Under the pieces are notes generated by a model. That model had not been told where the DNA came from, ran no database searches, and saw nothing but the letters and a program-made list of their open reading frames with translations. From the NCBI RefSeq assembly GCF_026619415.1, contig NZ_JAOVZR010000001.1, positions 4,510,501-4,574,500 of the forward strand: a DNA stretch of 64,000 nucleotides, given 5' to 3'. Source of the stretch: Hoeflea algicola. Lineage in GTDB: Bacteria; Pseudomonadota; Alphaproteobacteria; Rhizobiales; Rhizobiaceae. Made by a program: the position numbers and the translations under genes. This document shows positions 26,101 through 35,601 of the stretch, one piece after another; position 1 is the stretch's first letter; every line of letters starts with the position of its first letter.

Positions 26101-27342
26101 TTATTTGTAAATACGTCCACGCGCCTTTTCGAGACGTTCGAGGATCTTGTCGACATTCTCTGGCTTGACCATGAATTCCTGGAAGCCTTCCATGCCGATT
26201 TTTGCCATTTCCGCTGGTGCGTCGCGGTCGAAGAACTGGGCGATGCCGCCGTCAGCCGTCGAAAGCATCTCGAACCCGGCCTGCAGGAACGGATCGTCGC
26301 CGACCTTCGCCTGGTTGTTGATCGGCAACTGGCCGAGAGCCTCGTTGACCTTGGTCTGGACGTCTGCCTGAGCAAGATATGCGAGGAACTTCTTGGCGTC
26401 GGGAACATTCTTGGCACCGGCCGTGATGTGGACGGTGTCGGTCGGTGCTTCTTCGCCGCGCGGAATACCCGGGGTGATTTCCGGGAACGTCATGAAGCCG
26501 AGCGTATCGTTGGTCATGCCGCCGTCCTTGAACACGGCCACGGCAAAGTTGCCCATGACATAGTTGGCGGCCTTGCCCTGAACCAGCAGCGTCGCAGCGT
26601 CCTGCCATTCAAGTGCTGCGTGGTTGGCGGTCAGGTAACCGGGCTCGACCAGCTTGGCCCATTCGGCAAAAGTGTTCTTTACGCGGTCGTCGGTCCAGGC
26701 CACCTTGCCGGCGGTGAGTTCCATGTGGAAATCATAGCCGTTGGTACGCAGGTTCATGTAATCGAAGATGCCGGCTCCGGGCCACAGCGCCTTGGTGCCG
26801 GTGGTCAGGCAATCAATGCCGGCTTCCTTGAACTTGGCGCAATTGTCGATGAACTGGGCCCAGGTAGTGGGAACCTCGACGCCGACCTGCTTGTAGACGT
26901 TTTTGTTGTAGTAAATGCCCCACTGATAATAGGTGTAGGGGATGCCCCACTGCTTGCCGTCGATGGTCATCGAGCCCTTGGCCGAGGCCAGTGTCTCGCC
27001 CAGATTATTGTCTGCCCAGACGTCGGAAACATCCTGAAACTGACCGGAGTTGACGAAGGGCGCCATGCGGTTGCCGGCATACCAGTTGGCCAGATCCGGC
27101 GAATCCGCGGTCAGGAAGTTGCGGATCGATGTCTTGTAGCCCTCATGGTCGAAGTTCTGCAGAACAACGTCGATGTCGGGGTTGGCGGCCTCGAAATCCG
27201 CGATCACGGCCTCGAAGGCCGCGAGAGGCGCCGGGTCAAAGTCGGCGTAATATTTCAGAGTGCGCTGCTCGGCCATTGCCTGCGTTGCCACAAGGGCAAG
27301 GGCAGCGGAGCCAAGAAGCGTCGATGTGAGTGAAAGCTTCAT
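26101..27342 (-). CDS. Extracellular sugar-binding protein of ABC importer (SBP family 1)
   Basis: A 413-residue periplasmic binding protein. A signal peptide is clear (MKLSLTSTLLGSAALALVATQAMAEQRT, cleavage after AMA). Family 1 features include LKYYADFDPAPLAAFEAVIADFEAANPDIDV, WGIPYTYYQWGIYYNKNVYKQVGVEVPTTWAQF and the C-terminal AEMAKIGMEGFQEFMV. It is the first gene of the galactoside operon and the most strongly expressed by position; GGGAGG precedes its start. A palindrome 121 bases upstream may be the IclR operator. Confidence 0.93.
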   Translation of the reverse strand: MKLSLTSTLLGSAALALVATQAMAEQRTLKYYADFDPAPLAAFEAVIADFEAANPDIDVVLQNFDHEGYKTSIRNFLTADSPDLANWYAGNRMAPFVNSGQFQDVSDVWADNNLGETLASAKGSMTIDGKQWGIPYTYYQWGIYYNKNVYKQVGVEVPTTWAQFIDNCAKFKEAGIDCLTTGTKALWPGAGIFDYMNLRTNGYDFHMELTAGKVAWTDDRVKNTFAEWAKLVEPGYLTANHAALEWQDAATLLVQGKAANYVMGNFAVAVFKDGGMTNDTLGFMTFPEITPGIPRGEEAPTDTVHITAGAKNVPDAKKFLAYLAQADVQTKVNEALGQLPINNQAKVGDDPFLQAGFEMLSTADGGIAQFFDRDAPAEMAKIGMEGFQEFMVKPENVDKILERLEKARGRIYK

Positions 27343-27462
27343 TCAGATATCCTCCCAGAGGTTGACCAAACTGCCGTTCCTTGGGTGTCGGCACCGCAAG
27401 CGCGGTCGCTCCACCTGCCGGGCGGGTAATCCTCCAAGATCACCCCGACAGCGTCAATTTTT

Positions 27463-27479
27463 GTTCCATTAATTGGAAC
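27463..27479. promoter_or_regulatory. Candidate IclR operator, 17-bp palindrome
   Basis: GTTCCA at 27463-27468 and TGGAAC at 27474-27479 form a perfect inverted repeat around TTAAT. It lies in the 333-base gap (27343-27675) between the divergent importer operon and the IclR gene, in the most AT-rich part of that gap. Size and symmetry suit an IclR-family dimer. The assignment to this regulator is by position. Confidence 0.55.
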
Positions 27480-27675
27480 TCAATTTGACTATTTAGAATT
27501 ATCAATCTATGGTGTAGGGATTGTCAAGGTGCAAAAAGTGGCTGCATGGCCACCGCAGGCGTCGAACTGAAGCGAGCAGGCGTCATCGCGCAGGCTTAAC
27601 TGCTTGAAGTCAGACAGTTTCCCTGTTGCGGCAACGAGGTGCTGTTGGGGAAGCAGGGGAGGGAATGTGGAGGAT

Positions 27676-28509
27676 ATGGAAGACAAGGCGAAAGCCGCGT
27701 CGGGTAATTCCGGCTCGCAAGCTGACCAACCTGCGCGCAGCCGGGTGGATACCGGGACGCTCGGCAAGGCGATTTCCGTGCTCGATATAGTCGCCTCCGC
27801 AGAAGAGCCGATGCGCTTTACCGATATTCTCGCCGTCTCCGACCAGCCGCGTGGCACCTTGCACCGGCAATTGTCAAATCTGGTCGAGGAGGGGTTGCTG
27901 TCATTGGGGCGCGATCATGCCTATTCCGTTGGCATCCGCCTGCTTAAATTCGCAGCCAAGGCCTGGGCCGGCAATCAGTTTCGAGCCATCGCTGAGCCGC
28001 ATTTGCGCGCCCTGCACGACCTCACCGGCGAAACCGTGCATCTGGGCGTACTGCGCGGCAACGAGGTGATCTATCTCGACAAGGTCGAAAGCCGTCAGGC
28101 CGTGCGCATGTATTCGCAGATCGGCAATGCGTCGCCGGTCTACTGCACCGGTGTTGGCAAGGCGGCGATGTCGGCACTGCCGGAAGCCGAGGTGCAGGCC
28201 ATTATCGCCACCATCAAGTTTCACCGCTTTACCGACAGTACGCTGATCACACCGAAGGCGCTGATGAACGAGATCGAAACGATCCGCGAATCCGGCAACG
28301 CCTTTGACCGCGAGGAGCATGAGCCCGGCATCCGCTGCGTTGCAGCACCGATATATTCAGTCGACAGGAGTTTCGTCGGTGGTGTCTCGGTTACCGGTCC
28401 GGCCTACCGGATTCCGGCTGCAACGCTGGAAGGTTGGGCTGGCCTGGTGCGCAATACCGCCGGCGCCGTGATGGAGGACATGGGCGCACGGCTGGGGCCA
28501 CGGACATGA
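27676..28509 (+). CDS. IclR family transcriptional regulator
   Basis: A 277-residue regulator from ATG 27676. Alternative GTG 27667 and TTG 27604 exist, and two purine-rich ribosome sites overlap here. The winged helix begins at DTGTLGKAISVLDIVASAEEPMRFTDILAVSDQPRGTLHRQLSNLVEEGLL (about 20-85). The effector domain follows (GETVHLGVLRGNEVIYLDKVESRQAVRMYSQIG, EHEPGIRCVAAPIYS). It is divergent from the galactoside importer operon and upstream of the importer ATPase. It likely controls both from the shared intergenic region. Effector unknown, perhaps galactose or a pathway intermediate. Confidence 0.9.
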   Translation: MEDKAKAASGNSGSQADQPARSRVDTGTLGKAISVLDIVASAEEPMRFTDILAVSDQPRGTLHRQLSNLVEEGLLSLGRDHAYSVGIRLLKFAAKAWAGNQFRAIAEPHLRALHDLTGETVHLGVLRGNEVIYLDKVESRQAVRMYSQIGNASPVYCTGVGKAAMSALPEAEVQAIIATIKFHRFTDSTLITPKALMNEIETIRESGNAFDREEHEPGIRCVAAPIYSVDRSFVGGVSVTGPAYRIPAATLEGWAGLVRNTAGAVMEDMGARLGPRT

Positions 28510-28587
28510 ATGACTGGGTGGAAACAATGAGGGACGGCCGCAGGGTCGCCGCAAACCGGCGAGGCCGGAGATTTGAAAGGGAGTGTC

Positions 28588-29673
28588 ATGGCAGGGCTTG
28601 AATTACGTCAGGTGAAGAAGTCTTTCGGCAGCGTCGACGTCATCCACGGTGTGGATCTGGACATCGAGGATGGTGAATTCACGGTATTTGTCGGCCCGTC
28701 GGGTTGCGGCAAGTCGACGTTGTTGCGGTTGGTCGCAGGGCTCGAGGCAACAACCAGCGGCACATTGTCGATCGGCGGCCAGGATGTCACCGACGTCGAG
28801 CCGGCCGACCGTGGCGTCGCCATGGTGTTCCAGTCCTATGCGCTTTACCCGCATATGACGGTTGAGGAAAACATGGGGTTCGGTCTGAAGATGACCGGGC
28901 ATCCGGCAGCCGAGATCAAGGAGCGGGTCAGCGGCGCTTCGGCTATCCTGCATCTCGATCCGCTGCTGCAGCGCAAGCCCAAGGCATTGTCGGGTGGCCA
29001 GCGACAGCGGGTTGCCATCGGTCGCGCCATCGTTCGCCAGCCCGAAGTCTTCCTGTTTGACGAACCGTTGTCCAATCTCGACGCCGAACTCAGGGTGCAG
29101 ATGCGCCTCGAAATCGCCAAGCTGCACAAGGAACTCGGCGCCACCATGATCTACGTGACCCACGATCAGGTGGAAGCCATGACCCTGGCCGACAAGATCG
29201 TGGTGCTGCGCGCGGGCATCATCGAGCAGACCGGATCGCCGCTGACGCTCTATGATGATCCGGACAATTCTTTCGTTGCCGGCTTTATCGGGTCGCCGCG
29301 GATGAATTTCCTGCCTGCCACAGTTGTGGGATCCAGCGGCGAAACCCTGACCGTGCGGCTTGACGATCTCGACGCCATTGAGGTTCCGATGACCATTCGC
29401 TCCACTCACCCCAAGCCGGGTGCGCAGTTGGAGCTCGGCATCCGGCCGGAGCATTTCGATCCGGCTGGCAGCGTCCAGGTTTCGATGCCGATCGACGTCA
29501 TCGAAAACCTCGGCGGATCGTCATTCGCCTATTCACGCTCGGATATGGAACAGCCACTCACCATCGAACTGCGCGACAACCGTGAGGCGCGCGAAGGCGA
29601 AGTCCTCAAAACCGGTTTCAATCCAGTGCGTGCCTTTCTTTTCGATGCGCAGTCAGGCCTGAGGCTGCGCTGA
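28588..29673 (+). CDS. Sugar ABC transporter ATP-binding protein, UgpC/MsmK type
   Basis: A 361-residue ATPase. The ATG at 28588 follows GGGAG; an in-frame TTG lies five codons upstream. Walker [10 protein letters not shown] is at about residues 36-44, the Q-loop is [17 protein letters not shown], the signature is [14 protein letters not shown], Walker B is [15 protein letters not shown], and the H-loop is [14 protein letters not shown]. The C-terminal TOBE region (about 240-361) includes [10 protein letters not shown]. It most likely powers the permeases at 24212-25992. It is transcribed with, or just after, the IclR gene (78-base gap) and ends at a strong terminator. Confidence 0.93.
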   Translation: MAGLELRQVKKSFGSVDVIHGVDLDIEDGEFTVFVGPSGCGKSTLLRLVAGLEATTSGTLSIGGQDVTDVEPADRGVAMVFQSYALYPHMTVEENMGFGLKMTGHPAAEIKERVSGASAILHLDPLLQRKPKALSGGQRQRVAIGRAIVRQPEVFLFDEPLSNLDAELRVQMRLEIAKLHKELGATMIYVTHDQVEAMTLADKIVVLRAGIIEQTGSPLTLYDDPDNSFVAGFIGSPRMNFLPATVVGSSGETLTVRLDDLDAIEVPMTIRSTHPKPGAQLELGIRPEHFDPAGSVQVSMPIDVIENLGGSSFAYSRSDMEQPLTIELRDNREAREGEVLKTGFNPVRAFLFDAQSGLRLR

Positions 29674-29690
29674 GCGCGGCGCGATTAATG

Positions 29691-29730
29691 GCAAAAGGCC
29701 CGGATCCAGTGTGGATCTCGGGCCTTTTGC
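29691..29730. terminator. Strong bidirectional terminator hairpin
   Basis: GCAAAAGGCCCG at 29691-29702 and CGGGCCTTTTGC at 29719-29730 pair perfectly. GATCC and GGATC extend the stem beyond a single bulged base. The A and T runs within the stem give U-tracts on both transcripts, fitting its place between the convergent ATPase and acyl-CoA ligase genes. Confidence 0.85.
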
Positions 29731-29746
29731 ATCTGTCTTGATACGT

Positions 29747-31375
29747 CTATGCCGTTGGCAGACGGTAGTCCTTGAGTTGCTCGCGCAAGGTCGTCTTCTG
29801 GATCTTGCCGGTCGCTGTGTGCGGAATTTCGTCGACGAACACCACATCGTCAGGCATCCACCATTTGGCGATCTTGCCTTCCAGAAAACCGAGCAAGTCA
29901 GTTTTGGACGGTGATTTTCCTTCCCTGACCACGATCACCAGCAGCGGCCGTTCGTCCCATTTTGGATGGGCGACGCCGATCACCGCAGCTTCCGCGACAT
30001 CGGGGTGGCCCACCGACAGGTTTTCGATTTCGATCGACGAGATCCACTCACCGCCTGATTTGATCACGTCCTTGGCCCGGTCGGTGATCTGCATGTAGCC
30101 ATGCCGGTCGACATGGGCGACATCGCCGGTGTCGAACCAACCCTCCGTGTCGAACTGCTCGGCTCCACGCGCCTTGTAGTAGGACGACGACACCGCCGGT
30201 CCGCGAACCTTGAGGCGTCCGAACGTGGCGCCATCCCAAGGTAGCTCATTGTTCTCGTCGTCGGTGATTTTCATTTCGACCGTGAAGGGCGGGTGGCCCT
30301 GTTTGTTCTGCAGGTCGAGTTTCGCCTCGCCCTCCAGGTGTCGGTATTCCGGTTTCACCGAGCACAGTGTGCCCAATGGGCTCATCTCGGTCATGCCCCA
30401 GGCGTGGATGACATCGACGCCATAATTGTCCTGAAATGCCTGGGTGATCGCCCGTGGACAGGCAGAGCCGCCAATCACGACACGGTTCAGGTCCGGCAGT
30501 TCCCCGCCTTCCTTTTCCATGTACTGCAGCAACATCAGCCACACGGTCGGCACCGCCGCGGTGATGCTCACCTTTTCCTCGGTGAGCAATTGATAGATCG
30601 ATTGTCCGTCCATCCCGGGGCCCGGCATGACCATGGCGCACCCCGACATCGGCCCCGAGAATGCGGTTGACCAGCCATTGGCATGAAACAGCGGCACCAC
30701 CGGCATCAACCGGTCGCGTGATGACAGGCAAAGCATGTCGGGCTGCAGCGCCATCATCGCATGCAATACGTTCGAGCGGTGGGAATAGACCACGCCTTTG
30801 GGGTCGCCGGTGGTGCCCGATGTATAGCACATTCCTGCTGCCGTGCGTTCGTCGAAGTCGGCCCAGGCGAAGTCGCCATCGACCTCGGCGATATAGCTTT
30901 CATAAGAGACAGTGTTGGCAAGCGAGGTTTCGGGCATGTGCGCGTCGTCGGTCAGGATGACGATTCGCTCCAGGCTCGGCACTTTCGGCGCGATGATTTC
31001 GACAAGCTTGACGAAGGTGAGGTCGACAAACAGCATTCGGTCTTCGGCGTCGTTCATGATCCAGGCGATCTGATCGTGAAACAGCCGTGGGTTGAGGGTG
31101 TGGTAGACCGCGCCAACACCGAGGACCCCATACCAGGTTTCCATGTGTCGCCAGGTGTTCCATGCCATGGTGGCAACCCGGTCGCCGATTCCAATCCCGT
31201 CACGGGCAAGCCTCTGCGCGAGTTTGAGTGATCGTGCGTGGATTTCGCCGTAATTGGTTCTATGAAGGGGGCCTTCCACAGAGCGGGAAACAACCTCCCG
31301 CTGGCGGTGATAAATTGCCGCATGGTCTATCACTTTGTGGCAGAGAAGCGGCCATTCTTGCATCATTCCCAGCAT
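29747..31375 (-). CDS. Acyl-CoA ligase, AMP-binding (ANL) family
   Basis: A 542-residue fatty-acyl- or methylthiopropionyl-CoA ligase-like enzyme. ATG 31375 ([23 protein letters not shown]) fits the family and follows AAGGGG. Key motifs are [20 protein letters not shown] (P-loop, near residue 175), [14 protein letters not shown] near 327, [23 protein letters not shown] (Asp binding ribose), and the C-terminal catalytic lysine region [17 protein letters not shown]. It activates a carboxylic acid as acyl-AMP, then transfers it to CoA. DmdB-like enzymes of DMSP breakdown share this N-terminus, so a short or medium acyl substrate is possible; the exact acid is not readable from sequence. Confidence 0.9.
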   Translation of the reverse strand: MLGMMQEWPLLCHKVIDHAAIYHRQREVVSRSVEGPLHRTNYGEIHARSLKLAQRLARDGIGIGDRVATMAWNTWRHMETWYGVLGVGAVYHTLNPRLFHDQIAWIMNDAEDRMLFVDLTFVKLVEIIAPKVPSLERIVILTDDAHMPETSLANTVSYESYIAEVDGDFAWADFDERTAAGMCYTSGTTGDPKGVVYSHRSNVLHAMMALQPDMLCLSSRDRLMPVVPLFHANGWSTAFSGPMSGCAMVMPGPGMDGQSIYQLLTEEKVSITAAVPTVWLMLLQYMEKEGGELPDLNRVVIGGSACPRAITQAFQDNYGVDVIHAWGMTEMSPLGTLCSVKPEYRHLEGEAKLDLQNKQGHPPFTVEMKITDDENNELPWDGATFGRLKVRGPAVSSSYYKARGAEQFDTEGWFDTGDVAHVDRHGYMQITDRAKDVIKSGGEWISSIEIENLSVGHPDVAEAAVIGVAHPKWDERPLLVIVVREGKSPSKTDLLGFLEGKIAKWWMPDDVVFVDEIPHTATGKIQKTTLREQLKDYRLPTA

Positions 31376-31716
31376 GTTTACCCCTTGAACTCTCTTGCTT
31401 TTAGTCGTGGAACAGTATGTCCCAAAATGCCGCTTCGACAATACGAAAATTTGTGGTGCAATCATTTTGCATCCGGTTTCCTTTGGTATAGCTTTGACCA
31501 AGGGATTTGCCGGGAATGCGCAGTCACAATGAAAAATCGAACACGTTGACGAATGTCGCCTCGACGGCAGTCACCTATCGTTTATGGAAGGAAGCGGATG
31601 GCCTATTCACCCGGAAATTCAATTGTCAGTTCGGGCGGACGTCGCTTCGCCAAATCTATCGCGAGTATTGCGAAGTTCGAATTGAAACGGTTTTTCCTGC
31701 ACCGGCCGGGTAACAA
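31376..31716. other. Divergent intergenic region upstream of the acyl-CoA ligase and LuxR genes
   Basis: These 341 bases are more AT-rich than the flanking genes. An imperfect 17-bp palindrome at 31408-31424 (TGGAACA, GTA, TGTCCCA; one mismatch) lies 33 bases upstream of the ligase start and could be an operator. No RNA gene or conserved frame is seen. A weak frame at 31507-31713 has no family features. Confidence 0.4.
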
Positions 31717-32451
31717 ATGACCAAGCGCGGTCGGCCAGCCAAGGATCAGGCGGATCTCTTGAGCCGATTGGGTAAATGCACAACACAGTTCGATATTTTC
31801 CGCTTGTTGCGGGAGCTTGCAGACGCTTACGGGTTCAACTATTTCTTCATCGCCAGTTCCCCTGATCAGGGACCGAAGACTTTTGCCGACATGATGATCA
31901 TCACCTCCGCGCCGGCAGCGCTGGTGCAACGCTATGAAGACAGCGGCTTGATCAAGAACAGCCCCCTGGCCGACGCCTTGAACGGTATTGGCGCACCGGA
32001 TGAGTATCGTCTTGACACTCCGGACCTGTCCACGTCACCCGCGCGGCAGACGGCTTTGAGCGCGTTTCGAAAGGATTATAATCTCGATTGCTGGTTCATT
32101 GTTCCGGTCTACCATCCCGACCATGGCCCGGCGGCAGTCTGTTTCCTTGGCAAACGCGAGGCGATGGACTTCACCGAAAAGGCAAGCCTCGCCTTGTTCG
32201 GGCATGTGGCGCATCACAAGCTGCGGTTCGTTTCGGCCAAGCCCGCCAAGGTTGATTCACCCCTGACGGAGCGTGAACGCGAGTGCCTGGTCTGGACCTC
32301 GGCGGGCAAGACATCGGTGGAAATCGCCCGGATTCTCGACCTGTCGGAACATACGGTCAATCACTATCTCAACAATGCCGCGCGCAAGCTCGACGCTGTC
32401 AACCGAACCCAGGCGGTCGCCTATGCGATCCGCAATAGCTTCATCGATTAA
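31717..32451 (+). CDS. LuxR family regulator with autoinducer-binding-like domain
   Basis: A 244-residue regulator. The N-terminal half (about 15-165) matches the autoinducer-binding fold loosely (FDIFRLLRELADAYGFNYFFIAS, ARQTALSAFRKDYNLDCWFIVPVYHPDHGPAAVCFLGKR). The C-terminal LuxR helix-turn-helix is clear: LTERERECLVWTSAGKTSVEIARILDLSEHTVNHYLNNAARKLDAVNRTQAVAYAIR (about 182-240). No luxI-type synthase gene occurs in the window, so it would be a LuxR solo or respond to another ligand. It diverges from the acyl-CoA ligase gene. Target genes are unknown. Confidence 0.87.
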   Translation: MTKRGRPAKDQADLLSRLGKCTTQFDIFRLLRELADAYGFNYFFIASSPDQGPKTFADMMIITSAPAALVQRYEDSGLIKNSPLADALNGIGAPDEYRLDTPDLSTSPARQTALSAFRKDYNLDCWFIVPVYHPDHGPAAVCFLGKREAMDFTEKASLALFGHVAHHKLRFVSAKPAKVDSPLTERERECLVWTSAGKTSVEIARILDLSEHTVNHYLNNAARKLDAVNRTQAVAYAIRNSFID

Positions 32452-32464
32452 TCATTAGCAAGCA

Positions 32465-32500
32465 CTGCCGCGCCCACCGGTATCGGCCCGTGCGCGGCAG
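32465..32500. terminator. Hairpin between convergent luxR and ASPIC genes
   Basis: CTGCCGCGC (32465-32473) and GCGCGGCAG (32492-32500) form a perfect 9-bp stem with an 18-base loop. It lies in the 61-base gap between convergent genes. No long U tract follows on either side. Confidence 0.5.
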
Positions 32501-32512
32501 GCATGGTCATCG

Positions 32513-34162
32513 CTATTGCGCGACCGGATACCAATAGCGCGCATTGGCTTCACCACGAATGATCCGCACATGCTGGTTGGCAAACACCCGGTAGGGATGG
32601 CTCCACTCGCCGTCGGGCCATTGCACCCGAATGGTGGCGCGCTCGGATACGCCCAGGCCGACATGTGTGAACCCGGCCTGGCCTGAAGCATGGCCGCCGC
32701 CCACCTGCAGCCGCCGGGTCTGGGTGCGGGTGCCGGTGCGCACGGATATCAGTGCCCCAACCGCCGCGGGGTTGATGGCGCCATTGTCGAGCTCGATCTT
32801 GACCCAGTTGCCGAGCGGACGGTGGCCCCAGCTGGTTGCCGCGCCGAGATTCCGGAACAGGCTTGCCGGGTGCTCGCGGTTGACGACCAGCAGGTCGAGC
32901 ATGCCGTCCATGTTGAAATCCTCCACCACCGCGCCGCGTCCGCGCGTATCAAGGGCAATACCGGCTTCCCCGCCTTTCTCGTGGAATTTTCCGTCAAACC
33001 CGCCAAGCAGCAGATTGTCCGGGTCGAAACTGGCGAAATCCGGCATCGCCTGGACGTTGCCCTTGGCGATGAATAGGTCGGTCATGGTGTCGTTGTTGAT
33101 GTCGGCGAACTGGCTGTGCCAGCCGGTCGATGGCTTCGGGTCACCGCCTGTATAGGGCCGCTGCGCGGTGGCGCCCATCTCGAAGGCGATGTCGCGGTAG
33201 ATCGGCCGATCTTCGCCGGCCTCGTCGTCGAGTTTCTGCAGCTTGGTGTCTCCCATCGAGGTCAGTGCGTATTCGGGCAGGCCGTCGGCGTCGAAATCGA
33301 TTTCGGCGATGCCCATCCCCCAGATGGTCAGCCGTTGCCAGCCTTGCGATGCCGAATAGAGTTTTGGCGCACGGCCCGGCGACACGTCCCAGAGTTGCTC
33401 CTCGCCGCCGCGATAATATTGCCGGTCATTGGTAACCCTGAGGTCGGGCTGGCCGGAGCGGTTCCAGTCGGTAAACAGCATCGACAGCGCACAGTAACCT
33501 GGCTCCAGCGTCAGCGCCTCTGTGTAATCCGGCGTCTCACCTGCGCGTGGGCGCAGCAGCCAGTTGGCCTCGCAGGTTCCAAACGGTGTGCCCGGCGCGG
33601 ACCTGTCCACATAATTGCCAATGGCGATGGTCGGAAACCGAGCCTCCTTCTCCCAGACCGCCGACATCGCCGTCGACCAGGCGCGGCCACCATCGAAGCT
33701 GAAGGCGCGGTTGGCTTTGGTAAAGCTGCAATCCGGCCCGCCCTTCAGAACCAGATTGCGGCCCAGTTTGAGCAGCACCAGATCGGTATGGCGGTCATTG
33801 TCTATGTCGAGCGGGTAGGCGCCCAGAACCTTGCTTAGATCTTCCGATGACAATCCGGTTTGTACGGCCCTGAATGCCAGCGCGCCGCCGGTAGGGCTTT
33901 GATTGACGAACAATTGCGCCTCTGAGGCACCGCCAGCCAGCAGCAGATCGGGGAGCCGGTCGCCGTTGCAATCAAAACTAGCCGCACCGCCGCCAACAAA
34001 GAACTCCCACGGCCCGGTGTAGCTGTGATCGATACCCGCCGCGATCGCCTCCTCGTGCAGCGTCGGGATGTCCGCGGTGAACGCGGTCTCTGCATGTGCG
34101 GGCTGGTGGAATGACAAAACGCTGATGATGCCAAGCGTGAGACAGGAACGGATATAGGTCAT
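32513..34162 (-). CDS. FG-GAP/VCBS repeat and ASPIC/UnbV (CRTAC1-type) secreted protein
   Basis: A 549-residue exported protein. The signal peptide is MTYIRSCLTLGIISVLSFHQPAHAETAF, with cleavage likely after AHA. Repeated propeller-type FG-GAP segments contain calcium-type D-x-D-x-D-G loops, for example FDCNGDRLPDLLLAGG, DIDNDRHTDLVLL, EIDFDADGLPEYALT, DINNDTMTDLFIAKG, and DFNMDGMLDLLVVN. The C-terminal ASPIC/UnbV domain is at about 440-540 (NWVKIELDN...GALISVRTGTRTQTRRLQVGGGHASGQAGFTHVGLG, VQWPDGEW). It is encoded directly after, and overlapping by four bases, a di-heme cytochrome gene. Function unknown; periplasmic or extracellular binding is likely. Confidence 0.85.
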   Translation of the reverse strand: MTYIRSCLTLGIISVLSFHQPAHAETAFTADIPTLHEEAIAAGIDHSYTGPWEFFVGGGAASFDCNGDRLPDLLLAGGASEAQLFVNQSPTGGALAFRAVQTGLSSEDLSKVLGAYPLDIDNDRHTDLVLLKLGRNLVLKGGPDCSFTKANRAFSFDGGRAWSTAMSAVWEKEARFPTIAIGNYVDRSAPGTPFGTCEANWLLRPRAGETPDYTEALTLEPGYCALSMLFTDWNRSGQPDLRVTNDRQYYRGGEEQLWDVSPGRAPKLYSASQGWQRLTIWGMGIAEIDFDADGLPEYALTSMGDTKLQKLDDEAGEDRPIYRDIAFEMGATAQRPYTGGDPKPSTGWHSQFADINNDTMTDLFIAKGNVQAMPDFASFDPDNLLLGGFDGKFHEKGGEAGIALDTRGRGAVVEDFNMDGMLDLLVVNREHPASLFRNLGAATSWGHRPLGNWVKIELDNGAINPAAVGALISVRTGTRTQTRRLQVGGGHASGQAGFTHVGLGVSERATIRVQWPDGEWSHPYRVFANQHVRIIRGEANARYWYPVAQ

Positions 34163-35601
34163 GGGGCAATCACCAGAGTTTTGAGATAGGCAATCAAGGC
34201 GGATTTGTCGGCATCGGGAGCAGCCTCATAGGCATCCCGGGAAGCCCGCGCGTCGCCTCCGTGGGCCAGAATGATTTCGTCCAGGCTGTGGAAATCATTG
34301 CGGTGGCCATAGGGCGCGGTTGATCCGACGCCCCACAATTCGGTCGTCTGGAAAATGTTGCGGTCGACAAAACGTTGCGACAGCAATTCATTGCCGAGCG
34401 CGTCGATTTGGTTGTCGGTCATGACATAGCGTTTGAGATCGCCGAACAGAGGCACCAGCACCCGGCCTTGTTCGTCGCGGGGCAGGGACGCCGCCCAGTC
34501 CATCAACGCCAGATCGTAAATCGCCGGCGCATCGACTTGCCGGTCGTTGAGGGTGCCGGCCAGATCGTATGGGCCGGGATCAGAGAAGGCGAGGCTTTCC
34601 AGCGGCAGCGAAGGACGGTGGCAACTGCCGCAATCAAGTTCGCCAAATACCACTTCGCCACGCACTGCGGCCTCAGGCCAGCCGGCAATTTGAGGAACCT
34701 CTTGCCGCGGCGCGGGCAATGTCGCCTGCCAGGCAACCAGTGCCGAGATGTCGGCGACGGTCACCTCGACGGATTTGCCGTCTCCGTCAAAATCCGCCGA
34801 GCCGGTCCAGCGTGCGCCATACCGTTCATCAGGCTGCATGCCGTGATGGTGGTTGAGCGCGTTGATGGTGAATTGCCGCAGCGAGGTCATCACGCCTTTG
34901 TGGCTGAACGGGCGGATCACCAGGTCGGTGTCGACGCCGTCAAGTTCATCGAGATTGACCGAGCCGTCGGCTTCGGCGGTGATGAAGCCGAATGCCACAC
35001 CCTTGGTTTCAAGCGGTAGCCGCACGGTCTTGCCTTCCGCGCGCGCCTGAGCCAGCGCTTTGTCGCGGATTGCCTGCAGATCGCGACTCATTTCCCGCGC
35101 CAGTAGTTCCAGCAGGCCCGAGCCGAACACGTGATTGGTGCCGCGCTCATTGGAGAATTGCGGGTCCAGTGAATCGAAGTCGGCGCTTTCGAAGCCTTCG
35201 GAAACGAATACGTTGGCCACGAAATCCCCGGCGCCGCCCATCACCGGCTGGTTGTGGCAGGCGCCGCAGGATCCCGAATCCGGTCCGGCGGTGCGCATGA
35301 ACGCCTGTTGGCGTGCATGTTTGCGCCGGGTTGGGTCAATCGCCTGCGTTGCTTCCGGCCGACCGACACCGTCCTCGGTGGTAAACCGCGCCGCAAACAG
35401 CGCCTCGCCGGTTGCCATTAATCGTTCAAGATCGGGCTTGGACAATCGTCCCGACGGCATCGCGCCAGTCGCGCCCAATGCCTGGGTGCGTTCCGCCCAG
35501 GGGTCGGTTGCCAGCGCCGTGCCGGCGAGCGCCAGTTGTAGGCCCAGCAGCACAGCCAGATGGCTGGGCAGACGCGGGCCCCGGTCTGTATATCTCATCA
35601 T
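34159..35601 (-). CDS. Di-heme oxidoreductase family (DUF1111) c-type cytochrome
   Basis: A 480-residue exported protein: the N-terminal LAVLLGLQLALAGTALAT signal is followed by a mature domain with two CxxCH heme sites, SGSCGACHNQPV (about residue 138) and LDCGSCHRPS (about 325). The region after the first heme (GAGDFVANVFVSEGFESADF, SNERGTNHVFGSGLLELLAREM) and LRQFTINALNHHHGMQPDERYG are typical of the DUF1111 di-heme family, distantly related to MauG-type peroxidases. The substrate is not known for most members. The start overlaps the ROK regulator stop, and its stop overlaps the ASPIC gene, so the three are translationally coupled. Confidence 0.87.
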   Translation of the reverse strand: MMRYTDRGPRLPSHLAVLLGLQLALAGTALATDPWAERTQALGATGAMPSGRLSKPDLERLMATGEALFAARFTTEDGVGRPEATQAIDPTRRKHARQQAFMRTAGPDSGSCGACHNQPVMGGAGDFVANVFVSEGFESADFDSLDPQFSNERGTNHVFGSGLLELLAREMSRDLQAIRDKALAQARAEGKTVRLPLETKGVAFGFITAEADGSVNLDELDGVDTDLVIRPFSHKGVMTSLRQFTINALNHHHGMQPDERYGARWTGSADFDGDGKSVEVTVADISALVAWQATLPAPRQEVPQIAGWPEAAVRGEVVFGELDCGSCHRPSLPLESLAFSDPGPYDLAGTLNDRQVDAPAIYDLALMDWAASLPRDEQGRVLVPLFGDLKRYVMTDNQIDALGNELLSQRFVDRNIFQTTELWGVGSTAPYGHRNDFHSLDEIILAHGGDARASRDAYEAAPDADKSALIAYLKTLVIAP

